A stretch of DNA of 64,000 bases from Marispirochaeta aestuarii (GTDB lineage Bacteria; Spirochaetota; Spirochaetia; JC444; Marispirochaetaceae): NCBI RefSeq assembly GCF_002087085.1, contig NZ_MWQY01000007.1, positions 1 to 64,000 of the forward strand, read 5' to 3'. Positions within the stretch are counted from its first letter, which is position 1. The number at the start of each line of letters is the position of its first letter. Shown here in pieces: positions 52,613 to 61,629 of the stretch. The notes beneath the pieces were generated by a model. It had not been told where the DNA came from and searched no databases. It worked only from the letters and a program-made list of their open reading frames with translations. The position numbers were made by a program, and so were the translations under genes.

Positions 52613-52831
52613 TTACTGTCCCGCTACCATGTGCCGGGCCCGATCCACCTGGGATGGGAACAGGTCTGAGGGAACCTTCTCGCTTCCCAGGGCCAGAAAG
52701 ACGATATGCCTGGCACACTCGCTGCTGTCACCAAGGCAATAGCGCTTTTTCATCATACTCGCCAGGGAAGGCATGTTCTGCATCTTGTCGTTAAAGAAGG
52801 GACATCTGGGTAGACATTCACACTCTGCCAT
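52613..52831 (-). CDS. Small cysteine-rich conserved protein
   Basis: 72 residues: AECECLPRCPFFNDKMQNMP then KKRYCLGDSSECARH and VPSDLFPSQVDRARHMV. Cysteines at 4, 6, 10, 32 and 39 may bind a metal or cluster. Similar small proteins with the C-x-C-x3-CPFFND start occur in spirochaetes and some anaerobes; function is unknown to me. SD GGGAGGT precedes the ATG. Confidence 0.72.
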   Translation of the reverse strand: MAECECLPRCPFFNDKMQNMPSLASMMKKRYCLGDSSECARHIVFLALGSEKVPSDLFPSQVDRARHMVAGQ

Positions 52832-52901
52832 TTAAGACCTCCCGATAACTATTCTCAGTACCATTATCGGTTGAAATGAGAATAAAAATCAAAAAAAACG
52901 A

Positions 52902-55900
52902 TCAGTTTTTCTCATGAACAGCAGAGATCAGCTCGTCCAGTGCCTCCGCTTTGAACTCGGAAAGCTCTTCCCGGGGGAGACCTTCCCTCACATAGAGCAG
53001 GAAGGACCGTACCGGTTTTCCGCAGAGTTTTTCCAGAGCCTTCCGATACAGCCACATCTGCATCGCATATTCCCCGGGAATCCGGCTGCGGTTGGTCTTG
53101 AAATCCACACAGATTATCTCTTCCCCAAGATCGGCATAGAGATCGATGACCCCCTCCACCAGGTTCCGGTGTCCTCCGGATTCGAGGGCGAGAGTGAAGG
53201 GAACCTCCGAATGAAGGGGAACACCGTCGGGTATAAGTTTCCGGCGTGAAGGAGAGTTCCAGAAGCGTTCTGCAAGCTCCTCAGCACAGGAAAGGAGGGC
53301 TTCCGTCTCGGGAGCGGTGAAACCCGCAAGCAGGGAATCAATCCCGGCGGGGCTCTTTCCGGTGATAATCCCCTCGAGGACCCGGTGGACCAGGGTACCG
53401 AAGAGCTCCTCCCGTTCACGGATCAGGGGGTCAATCTCCAGGATACCCAGCTCGGTCCCTGCCCGGGGGGAAGAAGCAGCGGTCGTCTGATTCAGCCGGC
53501 TGACGCTCAATACCGGGTGAAAATCCGGCATCTCAAAAAAGGGATCCTGTGTACGGCGATAATACTCCGTAAGGAGCTCTCTCCGGTCACCGACCCCGGG
53601 AGAGTCGGTCCCCAGTCGATGCAGCTCATCCCCCGATACCGGCAAAAAAGGACGAACATACGGGGAATCGGGATTTTCAACAGAACAGCCAAGGCCGGCA
53701 AAAATCAGGTCCAGCAGGGAGGGCAGGTTCGCGCTCTTCCGCTTCGGACTGTAGCCCAGCATCACAAGGTGCTGCTCCGCCCGGGTACAGGCTACGTACA
53801 GGAGCCGCTTCAGTTCGGCGGCCTCCATCTGCCTGGAAAGTTCCAGTCCCCGCTCATAGAAGGGATTCGGCTTAAGGCGCTTTCCGCTTACCGGACTTCC
53901 GGGCACCACCATGTTTACGGTAAGGCCGAATTCGGTATCAACAAAATAGGGAGCCCGCTTACCGGTCTCACTGGATCCCTGGCCCGTGGAGGCAAGCAGG
54001 ACTATGGGAAACTCCAGTCCCTTGGACTTATGGATGGTCATAATACGCACTCCCTGCTCCCGGGTACGCAGGATCTCGATCTCCTCGAGTTTTTTGTAAT
54101 CCCCCAGGTTTTCCCTCAGGAAATCGAGAAACAGGGCCATGGACTCGCCGGCGTCCCAGCTCTTGTCCGCCAGGGCCAGAAGGTATTCGTAGAACTCCAG
54201 GTATCCGTGCCAGGCCGGGTCCCGCAGCAGGTTGTAGCGATACCCTGCCTCGTACCAGAGAAAGCGGAGGACTTCCCTGTGGGGAAGCCGGTCGATCATT
54301 TCCCTCAAGCGGAAATGGATATCCCCTCCCAGGCGGTACTTCTCCGCCTCCTCGGGGGTAAAACCCCCGGAAGGCCCCTCAAAAGGGAGCCTCTCCTCCA
54401 GAAGCTCCGCCAGCAGGGCATCGTCGCTCAGGTTAACAAAGAAGGAACGCAGGTAGACCGCATAGGCCATACGGTCCTCGGGGTATACGCAGCACTGCAG
54501 GGCGGCATAGATATCGTTGACCGGGGCTTCGAGAAAGAGGGTGCGGATGTTTTCGGTGGTATAGGGAATGCCGAAACGACGGAATATCCGTTCGTAGACT
54601 ATCTGGTTCCCCGTTGACCGCAGCAGAAGGGCAAAATCCTCCCAGGCCGGAGCCCTGATTCCCCCGGCATCGGAAAGCTGCAGCCCCCTGCCGTCAACCG
54701 CGTCCCGGATAAGCCGGGCAGCCTCGAAGGCCTCGCTCTCCACAGCGCTCAGATACTCGCCGGCATCTTCCCCGTCATCTCCGGAATCATCGAGATAGTG
54801 GAGCCGGATCTCCGGACTTGTATCCCCTTCCCGGGTTTTTCTTCCCGTCAGGGGACGAAACTCGGCTTCAAAATCCTTCAGTTCCTTTTCGGAACTGAAA
54901 ACCGGAGGAAAAAAGCTGTTGAAAAAGCTAATCAACCCGGGATGGCTCCGGTAGTTGGTGCCCAGTTCAATTCCGTCCCGCCCCAGTTCACGGGAAAGTC
55001 GTTTGAAAACGCTTACGTCGGCCCCCCGGAAACGGTAGATCGACTGCTTCTCATCCCCCACAAAAAAGAGCTTTCCCTCTTCAAGGTCCTCAGGATCAGG
55101 AATCCCCGGGGAGAAACGGTCCGGCTTTTCCGCCAGCAGATACAGAAGCTCCTTCTGGATTTCATTGTTGTCCTGAAACTCGTCGATCATGATATGCCGG
55201 AACTGCGCCTTGTAGTAGCTCCGGAGCTCCCGGCTCTCCTTCAAAAGAGACACCGCCATGGATACCACATCCCCGAAGGAGACGAGTCCCCGGCTCCGTT
55301 TAAGGTTGTTCCAGCCGGCGGTAAACTCGTCCATAAGCCCGGCGATACCACGGTAGACATCTCCGTAGCAGAGTACGGCTGTAAGGGAGGCGGCCTGTTC
55401 CTGAAGGGGGCGCAGCTTTTCAATCAGGTCCCGCAGCAGAACGAGGTCCGGGTTTTTTACGTTGCTCCCGGGTTTTTTCGGCAGTTTTCTACCGGCAAGA
55501 TCAAGCAGATCCTCCCAGGCGCTGCGGGCGATCAGCTCATCAGGATCCGGCCACTCTTCGGCAATTCTTGCGGCCTCCGCCAGGGTCTTCGAGGAAGCTG
55601 CGGCATCCCGGGCGATTTCGCCCATCTGACCGTAGAGAGCATCCAGGCGGGAGAAGATTTCTGCGGCCTGCTGTCGGCAGTACTCCTCCTGCCTGCTGAA
55701 ATCGGCTTCATGATCCGGAGGATCGGCAATCCTGAGTTCCCGGACAGCATAGGAGGCAAAAAACTCCTTCCAGACCGTTTCAAACCCGTTGGCGGCAATC
55801 AGGGTCTTCAGGGCGGGATCAAGACGCTTCTCCAGGATGAACTGAAGAGCAAAGGACTCCGCCCTCTTCCGGAGTCCTTCCTGGTCCACGGAAAATGAGA

Positions 55901-56243
55901 GGGGCAGTCCGAACCGGGGAGCATCGTTCCTTGCCAGGCGGGAGCAGAAGCTGTCCAGGGTCGAAATGCGGGCCTGGTCGAAAAGGGTAAGCTGCTCCCG
56001 TACCACCGGCTCGTCGGCATGCTCCGTCAGGAGCCGGTGGATTCGGACGTGCATCTCCGCCGCGGCCTTACGGGTAAAGGTAAGGGTCAGGATCGAGGGG
56101 ACAGCAGCCCCTTCCCTGACAAGCCGCAGATAGCGCCCGGCGAGTACGGTGGTTTTCCCCGAACCGGCACCCGCGGCGACAACGACGTTTCCGCCGGCCC
56201 CCACGGCCCGGAGCTGGTCATCATCATAAGGATGTTCAGCCAT
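52902..56243 (-). CDS. addA: UvrD-like helicase/nuclease AddA (RecB family)
   Basis: 1113 residues. ATG 56243 overlaps the upstream stop as TAATG and gives YDDDQLRAVGAG next to Walker A VVVAAGAGSGKTTVLAGR; the longer open frame upstream is inside addB. Helicase motifs II-VI: IMIDEFQDNNEIQK, FVGDEKQSIYRFRG, ELGTNYRSHP, IMTIHKSKGLEFPIVLLA and LLYVACTRAEQHLVML. The C-terminal RecB-type nuclease shows VEGVIDLYADLG, CVDFKTNRSRIPGEY and MQMWLYRKALE. With AddB it processes DNA double-strand ends for RecA. Confidence 0.94.
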   Translation of the reverse strand: MAEHPYDDDQLRAVGAGGNVVVAAGAGSGKTTVLAGRYLRLVREGAAVPSILTLTFTRKAAAEMHVRIHRLLTEHADEPVVREQLTLFDQARISTLDSFCSRLARNDAPRFGLPLSFSVDQEGLRKRAESFALQFILEKRLDPALKTLIAANGFETVWKEFFASYAVRELRIADPPDHEADFSRQEEYCRQQAAEIFSRLDALYGQMGEIARDAAASSKTLAEAARIAEEWPDPDELIARSAWEDLLDLAGRKLPKKPGSNVKNPDLVLLRDLIEKLRPLQEQAASLTAVLCYGDVYRGIAGLMDEFTAGWNNLKRSRGLVSFGDVVSMAVSLLKESRELRSYYKAQFRHIMIDEFQDNNEIQKELLYLLAEKPDRFSPGIPDPEDLEEGKLFFVGDEKQSIYRFRGADVSVFKRLSRELGRDGIELGTNYRSHPGLISFFNSFFPPVFSSEKELKDFEAEFRPLTGRKTREGDTSPEIRLHYLDDSGDDGEDAGEYLSAVESEAFEAARLIRDAVDGRGLQLSDAGGIRAPAWEDFALLLRSTGNQIVYERIFRRFGIPYTTENIRTLFLEAPVNDIYAALQCCVYPEDRMAYAVYLRSFFVNLSDDALLAELLEERLPFEGPSGGFTPEEAEKYRLGGDIHFRLREMIDRLPHREVLRFLWYEAGYRYNLLRDPAWHGYLEFYEYLLALADKSWDAGESMALFLDFLRENLGDYKKLEEIEILRTREQGVRIMTIHKSKGLEFPIVLLASTGQGSSETGKRAPYFVDTEFGLTVNMVVPGSPVSGKRLKPNPFYERGLELSRQMEAAELKRLLYVACTRAEQHLVMLGYSPKRKSANLPSLLDLIFAGLGCSVENPDSPYVRPFLPVSGDELHRLGTDSPGVGDRRELLTEYYRRTQDPFFEMPDFHPVLSVSRLNQTTAASSPRAGTELGILEIDPLIREREELFGTLVHRVLEGIITGKSPAGIDSLLAGFTAPETEALLSCAEELAERFWNSPSRRKLIPDGVPLHSEVPFTLALESGGHRNLVEGVIDLYADLGEEIICVDFKTNRSRIPGEYAMQMWLYRKALEKLCGKPVRSFLLYVREGLPREELSEFKAEALDELISAVHEKN

Positions 56244-58927
56244 TATACCGCCCCCCGGACAACGTATTTTCCCCGGCACAGGGCCCTCAGGGTGCATCCT
56301 TCGCATTCCCGGGGATCCATCCGGTAATCCCCCGCCCCGATGCGACGCTGCATGAGGCTCAGACACTCCCGGGTGGTGCGCAGAAGACTGGTAAACTGCT
56401 CATCCTTCAACATGGGCTTGATTCCCCTGATTTCCAGGCTCGAGTAGACAACCCGGTATTTCCCGTCCGAGGCGGAGTAGTAGGCGCAGATCAGGTCATC
56501 CCCCGGATTCCACACCCCGGCCTCCTCCAGAAGCAGCACATAGAGGGGTATCTGCATGGTTGCGGGCAGTCCGTTTCCATCCTCCAGGTCCCCCTTTGTC
56601 AGGCGGAAACTCTTTTTATAGTCCACCACCAGAAGTTCCCCCGCAGGCCCCCGGGAGATGCGGTCAATCCGTCCCACCACCGGAACTCCGTCCAGAACGG
56701 CGGAAACCCGGCGTTCCGTTTGACCCGTGGAGTAGGCGTCGAAGTACTTTGCCTCCGCAACGGGGAAGGCTTCAAGCTGCTGTTTCAGGTTCTCCAGGGA
56801 GGCCTCCCAGGCGGGCTGCACAGGCAGCGGCCCTTTCAGCCGTGCAGCCTCCCGGTCAAGGATCTCCCCGGTTCGTATCCGGTACTCATCCAGCTCGGCA
56901 GAGAGGAAACGCCCCCCCGCAAGACTGGCGCTGAACTTTTCCAGTACCCTGTGCAGAAGGGTCCCCTCCAGCCGGTGGTCCCGTACCAGGGGGCTGTACT
57001 CCTCCTCCTTTAGTCCCAGAACCCGGGTAAACAGAAAAGCGAACGGACAGGCCCAGAAAGCATCCAGATCGGTGGCGGAGATCGCCGCCGACTTTTTTTC
57101 TCCGGATCCGGAGAAATAGCGTTCCCGGAGCACATCGACGAATCCGGCATGACTGATCGGACTGCCAAGCAGATCCAGGCTTCGTCCCTCCGCAGCGGTG
57201 GCATAAAAGCAACCGTATCCCCTTCCCTGCCGGGAAACAAGCGCTTCAGCAGAGGAAATCCCCCCTTTGAAAAAGGCCTCTTCCGCCTCATCCGGGTCTC
57301 CGGCAAGATCCTCCCCGGGAACTGATCTGACAAGGCGGTTCTCCACGAAGAATCCCGGGGGAAGTCCCGGTCCGTCGTAGCCGTTCTCGGCGCAGCTGAC
57401 CCGTACAGCCTTTCCCGACTCCAGATAGAGCCGCAGATACAGCTCCCCGGCGTCATCGTCGCTGATGCCTGCATCCTCCCGCTGTGCCTCGTTTAACGGG
57501 AAGCCTCTGTCCCAGACAACCCGGCTCGAGTCCTGGGTCAGAAAGGGGACAAAATGATACAAGGGATCGATTCCGGCGGAAGCCCGGTAGGGGTAGACGG
57601 AGATTCCCACAGCTGTCTGCTGCTCCACATAGCTCTCTTCCTCGAGAGCGGCGACCCAGACAGCGTACGGTGAAGATACGGAGAGGGACGGAAACTCTTC
57701 TTCAGTCCCTGCAAAGTCATTCAGTACCTCAAGGGCGCGCTGGAAACTCCTCAGCTGCAGGGGGGATTCGGTTCTCCACCTTTCCGTATCAAGAAAGGTT
57801 CCGATAAAGGCCTGCAGCCGGGTTCCCACCTCGGCAAAGCTTCCGGCGCTGACGATTCCCCGGATCCCCGCGGAGAGCCGGCGGTACAGCTGCAGGGATT
57901 CCGTACAGCCCGCCCGGGAAAGCTGTTCCTCCCAGCCGTGAAGCCCCCCGGAATCCCGCCAGTTTCTTATGACATACGCTCCGGTCCCTTCCAGCAGCAT
58001 GCTTCGCAGGGCGGCGGCCTCCTTCCAGGGGACCCCGGCATTCATGATCAGGTTCTTCAGGGCAGCATTCTCGAAGGAGGAGCCGAAGGCCTCGGTAAGC
58101 TCCCGGAAAAAACGGACCGACGCGTATTCCGTCAGGGGTCGCCCTGTCCTGACCTGAAGAGGAATACCGTAGCGTTCGGCGGCCTCCTCCAGGTAGCGTC
58201 TGTTTGTATCGATCTTCGGCAGGGTAATGGCGATCTCCTCCGGGTCCGTGCCCTCCTTGAGAAGGTCACGGATTCTTTTCATCAGTACAGAGGCTTCCAG
58301 ACGCTGGTTTTCAAAAAGATCGATATGCCCCCGTCCTGTCAGTGGAACAGAAACACGCCGGATCTGCGGATGGGCCTCGAGGCCTTCACTGTACTGGGAA
58401 TAGTCCTCCAAAACCTCGGGGAAACAGAGAAGATAATTCTGGGAAAAGCTGTCCAGGGAGGGTTCGAGCATGGATGGTTCGTAGAGGCTGTTTACAGCAA
58501 GAAAGCTGCTGTACCGGCGATGGAGCTCCCTCAGGTCATCGGCAACAGGCCAGCTGCAGCTCTCCAGGCGGGGAACCAGACCCGGCAGGCGGGGAAGGAT
58601 CCTGCTGAGTTCTCCGGCGCCTCCGGAGGACCCCTCGGCTCTGGGCAGAAGACGGGAAAGAAAGGGAGAGTCCCGGTTTTCCTCCGCCAGGGTTTCTGCA
58701 AAAAGCCGGCGGATGCAGCCGTTTACCGGCCGCCGCGACTCTGTCAGACCGAAGGCTATCTCCTTGAAACGGTCCCAGGAAAGAAAGCGACTCCCCCAGA
58801 CGGCATCGCAGAATCCCCGTCGGATCACCGCTCTTCGCCAGTAGCGGGCACTGATTTCAGAAGGAAAAACGAAGTTCCAGGAAACATCGGGCAGGAGGTC
58901 CTGAATTCGGGTCTGAAGATTCTCCAT
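56243..58927 (-). CDS. addB: AddB-like PD-(D/E)XK nuclease subunit
   Basis: 894 residues. The N-terminal part has no Walker A (FVFPSEISARYWRRAVI in its place), as in the AddB subclass outside Firmicutes. The C-terminal nuclease has GRIDRISRGPAGELLVVDYK (catalytic D and DxK), MQIPLYVLLLEEAG, and the Fe-S cluster cysteines: one in ATDLDAFWACPFAFLF and three in CEGCTLRALC. It partners AddA in double-strand-break repair, with coupled translation (1-bp overlap). 7 bases after the HPr-like gene, same strand. Confidence 0.88.
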   Translation of the reverse strand: MENLQTRIQDLLPDVSWNFVFPSEISARYWRRAVIRRGFCDAVWGSRFLSWDRFKEIAFGLTESRRPVNGCIRRLFAETLAEENRDSPFLSRLLPRAEGSSGGAGELSRILPRLPGLVPRLESCSWPVADDLRELHRRYSSFLAVNSLYEPSMLEPSLDSFSQNYLLCFPEVLEDYSQYSEGLEAHPQIRRVSVPLTGRGHIDLFENQRLEASVLMKRIRDLLKEGTDPEEIAITLPKIDTNRRYLEEAAERYGIPLQVRTGRPLTEYASVRFFRELTEAFGSSFENAALKNLIMNAGVPWKEAAALRSMLLEGTGAYVIRNWRDSGGLHGWEEQLSRAGCTESLQLYRRLSAGIRGIVSAGSFAEVGTRLQAFIGTFLDTERWRTESPLQLRSFQRALEVLNDFAGTEEEFPSLSVSSPYAVWVAALEEESYVEQQTAVGISVYPYRASAGIDPLYHFVPFLTQDSSRVVWDRGFPLNEAQREDAGISDDDAGELYLRLYLESGKAVRVSCAENGYDGPGLPPGFFVENRLVRSVPGEDLAGDPDEAEEAFFKGGISSAEALVSRQGRGYGCFYATAAEGRSLDLLGSPISHAGFVDVLRERYFSGSGEKKSAAISATDLDAFWACPFAFLFTRVLGLKEEEYSPLVRDHRLEGTLLHRVLEKFSASLAGGRFLSAELDEYRIRTGEILDREAARLKGPLPVQPAWEASLENLKQQLEAFPVAEAKYFDAYSTGQTERRVSAVLDGVPVVGRIDRISRGPAGELLVVDYKKSFRLTKGDLEDGNGLPATMQIPLYVLLLEEAGVWNPGDDLICAYYSASDGKYRVVYSSLEIRGIKPMLKDEQFTSLLRTTRECLSLMQRRIGAGDYRMDPRECEGCTLRALCRGKYVVRGAV

Positions 58928-58934
58928 GAAGGAA

Positions 58935-60461
58935 TTATCGGCGCAGATAGGAGAGTTCCGCAGGCAGCATTATGTTATTACCGTAATTGTCTTCCCCGTA
59001 CCCGTTCTCCGCCAGGAGCTTGAGATCTGAAAGCACCCGGGTATCACCGGAAAATTCGACGGTAATACCGGTACGGATATCGATGCGTCCCAGGGCAAGC
59101 AGATGGGCAATACCCCGGGTTGCGAATTCCGCCAGGGTCTCTCCCTCGATGTAGGATATCTCCTCCAGGGAAAAATCAGCCTCATACATTACAATCTGAT
59201 GGTTCTCCAGGAGCTTGACAATAAGACGCCGCAGGGCCTTTTTCATGACTCCCTCTTCCCGGGGAACACTGCCCATGGTCTCGGCTATTTCACAGACAAT
59301 ACCCCCCAGGGTTTTGCGCTTGGCCGCATTGATCGCTTCGTTTACCCTGAACAGTTCCAGGGGACTTGCGGCATTGAAGCTCTGTCCGTTCAGCCGGAGG
59401 GTAACATCGCTGCCGTAATGGGTAACGATCTTCGCCACCAGCGTGGAGGGACGTACATGGAAGCCCCTGTACTGGGGAACCGGGACGGATATGGTCCCCT
59501 GGACGGCGTAGGAGTGAATGATGTTCCGGCACAGTTCCCGGGCGGCATTAAAGAAACGGGACGAAAAGGCCAGGATATAGTCGATGAGAATGGACAGAAG
59601 TGTGTCCTCGCCTATCACCACGGCGTCCTGATTCAGCATGTGCCGTTCGTAATAGTGGCTGAGGACGGTCCCCGTCTCCAGCAGATGGAATATGGTGCTT
59701 ACGTGGCCCCGAAGAACAAGAAGGTCTTCATCCCGTTCCTCCGCATCTGAATCCAGAAGATAGGTATCGTAGGTCGATTGAAGGGAGTGAAGGGCATGCT
59801 CCATATTGCGGATCCGGGCTTCCGAAACCGGTTCAGGAACATAATCGAGATATCGCAGATGCTTGTTTCTGTCCCGTATCCCAAACAGTTCCGTATCCTC
59901 TGAAAGATTAAGAAAGGTCGTTGCGAGATTCACAATGGTGGGACCGGGATTCTCCAGATGTCTTCTGGGGCGATCCTGACGCAGGGTCCCCTCAGGAAGA
60001 TGTTCGGAGAAGTCCTGTACGACTTCGCCGGGTTCAAGTCCGTGGTGTTCCGCCTCCTTCAGCAGGTTCTCCATGGAGTTTTTCAGGGCGGCGGTGCTCT
60101 CTTTGAGGGTCTTTTTGGTGGCTGCGAGAAAATCCTCTTTTACCGAGATTATCCTGTAGCAGGGAAAGGAGGCGCTTATATGGGAAATATTATGGACAAT
60201 CTGCGAGAAGGCCTTAACCGCCGCTATGGAACGTCGGAAGGCGTACCAGGACATGTTATGTCGGGCGCCGTACTCGTCCAGGAGCTCCTCGATTATCCGG
60301 CTTTCAAGGTTCAGCCGCCCGAGAAAGGGACGGGTATAATGAAAACCACCGTTTCGCTCTTCCGCTTCTCTCAGCATCGTAATGAGATATTTGGTTTTGG
60401 AAGATATTAATGACAGGAAGGCATCGTCGACGACGATCTGATCTCTACTGTGAAAACCCAT
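58935..60461 (-). CDS. Large protein with embedded HPr-like domain
   Basis: About 508 residues. Starting at 60461 places GGAG nine bases upstream; an ATG at 60479 (with a second at 60476) is possible with a worse site. Residues ~1-310 are mainly helical, no recognised domain (FLSLISSKTKYLITMLREAE; IIEELLDEYGARHNMSWYAF). Residues ~325-390 look like HPr: YRGFHVRPSTLVAKIVTHYG, then VTLRLNGQSFNAASPLELF, with the phosphoacceptor His in GFHVRPS and Ser/Pro at the regulatory position. A ~110-residue C-terminal domain follows. A His-bearing HPr module in a large helical protein suggests a PTS-linked regulator. It stands ahead of addB with a 7-base gap and has its own promoter. Confidence 0.82.
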   Translation of the reverse strand: MGFHSRDQIVVDDAFLSLISSKTKYLITMLREAEERNGGFHYTRPFLGRLNLESRIIEELLDEYGARHNMSWYAFRRSIAAVKAFSQIVHNISHISASFPCYRIISVKEDFLAATKKTLKESTAALKNSMENLLKEAEHHGLEPGEVVQDFSEHLPEGTLRQDRPRRHLENPGPTIVNLATTFLNLSEDTELFGIRDRNKHLRYLDYVPEPVSEARIRNMEHALHSLQSTYDTYLLDSDAEERDEDLLVLRGHVSTIFHLLETGTVLSHYYERHMLNQDAVVIGEDTLLSILIDYILAFSSRFFNAARELCRNIIHSYAVQGTISVPVPQYRGFHVRPSTLVAKIVTHYGSDVTLRLNGQSFNAASPLELFRVNEAINAAKRKTLGGIVCEIAETMGSVPREEGVMKKALRRLIVKLLENHQIVMYEADFSLEEISYIEGETLAEFATRGIAHLLALGRIDIRTGITVEFSGDTRVLSDLKLLAENGYGEDNYGNNIMLPAELSYLRR

Positions 60462-60553
60462 GGAACAAGGCTCCATCATTAAACTCGGATGCTCCGCTGC
60501 GCATACCCGTCTGCATCAGCCTCTGACGGGATTGAGCCGAAGTTCATACATTG

Positions 60554-60582
60554 AATATATCTCCTGAGATATATAAGAACAA
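60554..60582 (-). promoter_or_regulatory. Promoter with palindromic operator, HPr-like/addBA operon
   Basis: TTGTTC (60582-60577), exactly 17 bases, TATATT (60559-60554). ATATATCTC and GAGATATAT (60555-60574) form an inverted repeat nearly filling the spacer and touching the -10, the same arrangement as at the TetR promoter at 14423. A repressor site is likely; its protein is unknown. Confidence 0.55.
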
Positions 60583-60673
60583 GACAATCGGCCAAAAATC
60601 AGTCATAATTCAGTCCCTCAGGTATCCGCCTAGAAATTAGCATTAGCAGAATAAAGAATCAAGCATATATTCC

Positions 60674-60703
60674 TTGACGGTCTGCGGTCTGCCGGTTTTA
60701 AAT
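60674..60703 (+). promoter_or_regulatory. Possible promoter for the cyclase pair
   Basis: TTGACG (60674-60679) with TTTAAA or TTAAAT (60697-60703) after 17-18 bases. If used, its start would lie very near the GTG at 60709, favouring the ATG at 60763 as the real start of the cyclase gene. Confidence 0.4.
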
Positions 60704-60708
60704 AGACT

Positions 60709-61629
60709 GTGCAGATTTCAAAGAGTCTATTACGGATATCAATAAAATCTCTGGTGGAGTCCATGGACCTGCCCACCATGGTCCATATCGCGAAGGACCT
60801 GTTGCCCGGCTACAATCTTCACGAACGGATGGGGATTCGCGAGAGCATGGCCATTCCGAACCTCGATGCCTCCCGCCGTATAATTGACGACCTGATCAGG
60901 GACGACAGGTTTCTCGACTTTGTCTCCTATCTTATCCGTTATGAAGAAGAGGGCGTCATGGGACGGCGCATAAGCGTCGCCTACCTGCGGGATATACTCA
61001 AGGAAGTCTACTCCCAGGGCTACCTCTTCGATAAGGACCAGCGCATGTTCGTGGAAGATCCCCGGATTCGGAAAACCCGAAACTGGGGAGTACTGCGTCC
61101 GGGGAATGAGTACACCATCTGTTTTCTGCGGATCGATATCGCCGGCAACACGGAGCTGGTTAAAAGCAACAGCACCGATACAGTTCACCGTTCCTACGGT
61201 TTTCTGCGGGAGACGGTGCACGCATCGGTGGAACGGCGCAACGGCAGAGTCTGGATGTGGGAGGGAGACGGAGGTGTGGCGGCCTTCTTTTTCGGAAACC
61301 GGAACCAGGCGGCGGCCCTGGCGGCGATGGAGATACTCCATGAACTGTTCCTGTACAACAAAACCAGCTGTCCCCTTTCCACACCGCTGTCCGTACGAAT
61401 CGGAGTCCACTCAGGACTGTGTGAGTATACCGAGGATAATGCGGCGCTGATCAAATCCGAGACCCTCCAGCAGCTGGTGAATCTTGAGAAATCCCACACC
61501 CTCCCCATGCACTGCACCATAAGCATCGTCGTCCGGGAAATGCTGGACCATCTGGTAAGCTCCCAGTTTCTGCCCGTTCGCAGCAACAATCTGATCCATT
61601 ATACCTACAGCCTGGAGCTGGAAGAGTGA
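60709..61629 (+). CDS. Class III nucleotidyl cyclase-like protein
   Basis: 306 residues from GTG 60709 (no SD) or 288 from ATG 60763. The N-terminal ~120 residues are helical (LPTMVHIAKDLLPGYNLHER; KTRNWGVLRPG). The catalytic-type domain has FLRIDIAGNTELVKS (first metal Asp ~142), VWMWEGDGGVAAFFFG (second metal Asp ~188) and LSVRIGVHSGL. These match class III adenylate/guanylate cyclases, but the purine-recognition Lys position is Met and the transition-state Asn-x3-Arg reads NLEKS. It may therefore make another product, or be a nucleotide sensor. Overlaps the next gene by ATGA. Confidence 0.8.
   Translation: MQISKSLLRISIKSLVESMDLPTMVHIAKDLLPGYNLHERMGIRESMAIPNLDASRRIIDDLIRDDRFLDFVSYLIRYEEEGVMGRRISVAYLRDILKEVYSQGYLFDKDQRMFVEDPRIRKTRNWGVLRPGNEYTICFLRIDIAGNTELVKSNSTDTVHRSYGFLRETVHASVERRNGRVWMWEGDGGVAAFFFGNRNQAAALAAMEILHELFLYNKTSCPLSTPLSVRIGVHSGLCEYTEDNAALIKSETLQQLVNLEKSHTLPMHCTISIVVREMLDHLVSSQFLPVRSNNLIHYTYSLELEE

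Noticed and set aside
53385-55898. Two plus-strand open frames opposite addA
   Set aside because: AddA helicase and nuclease motifs lie on the other strand; these have no homology-like features.
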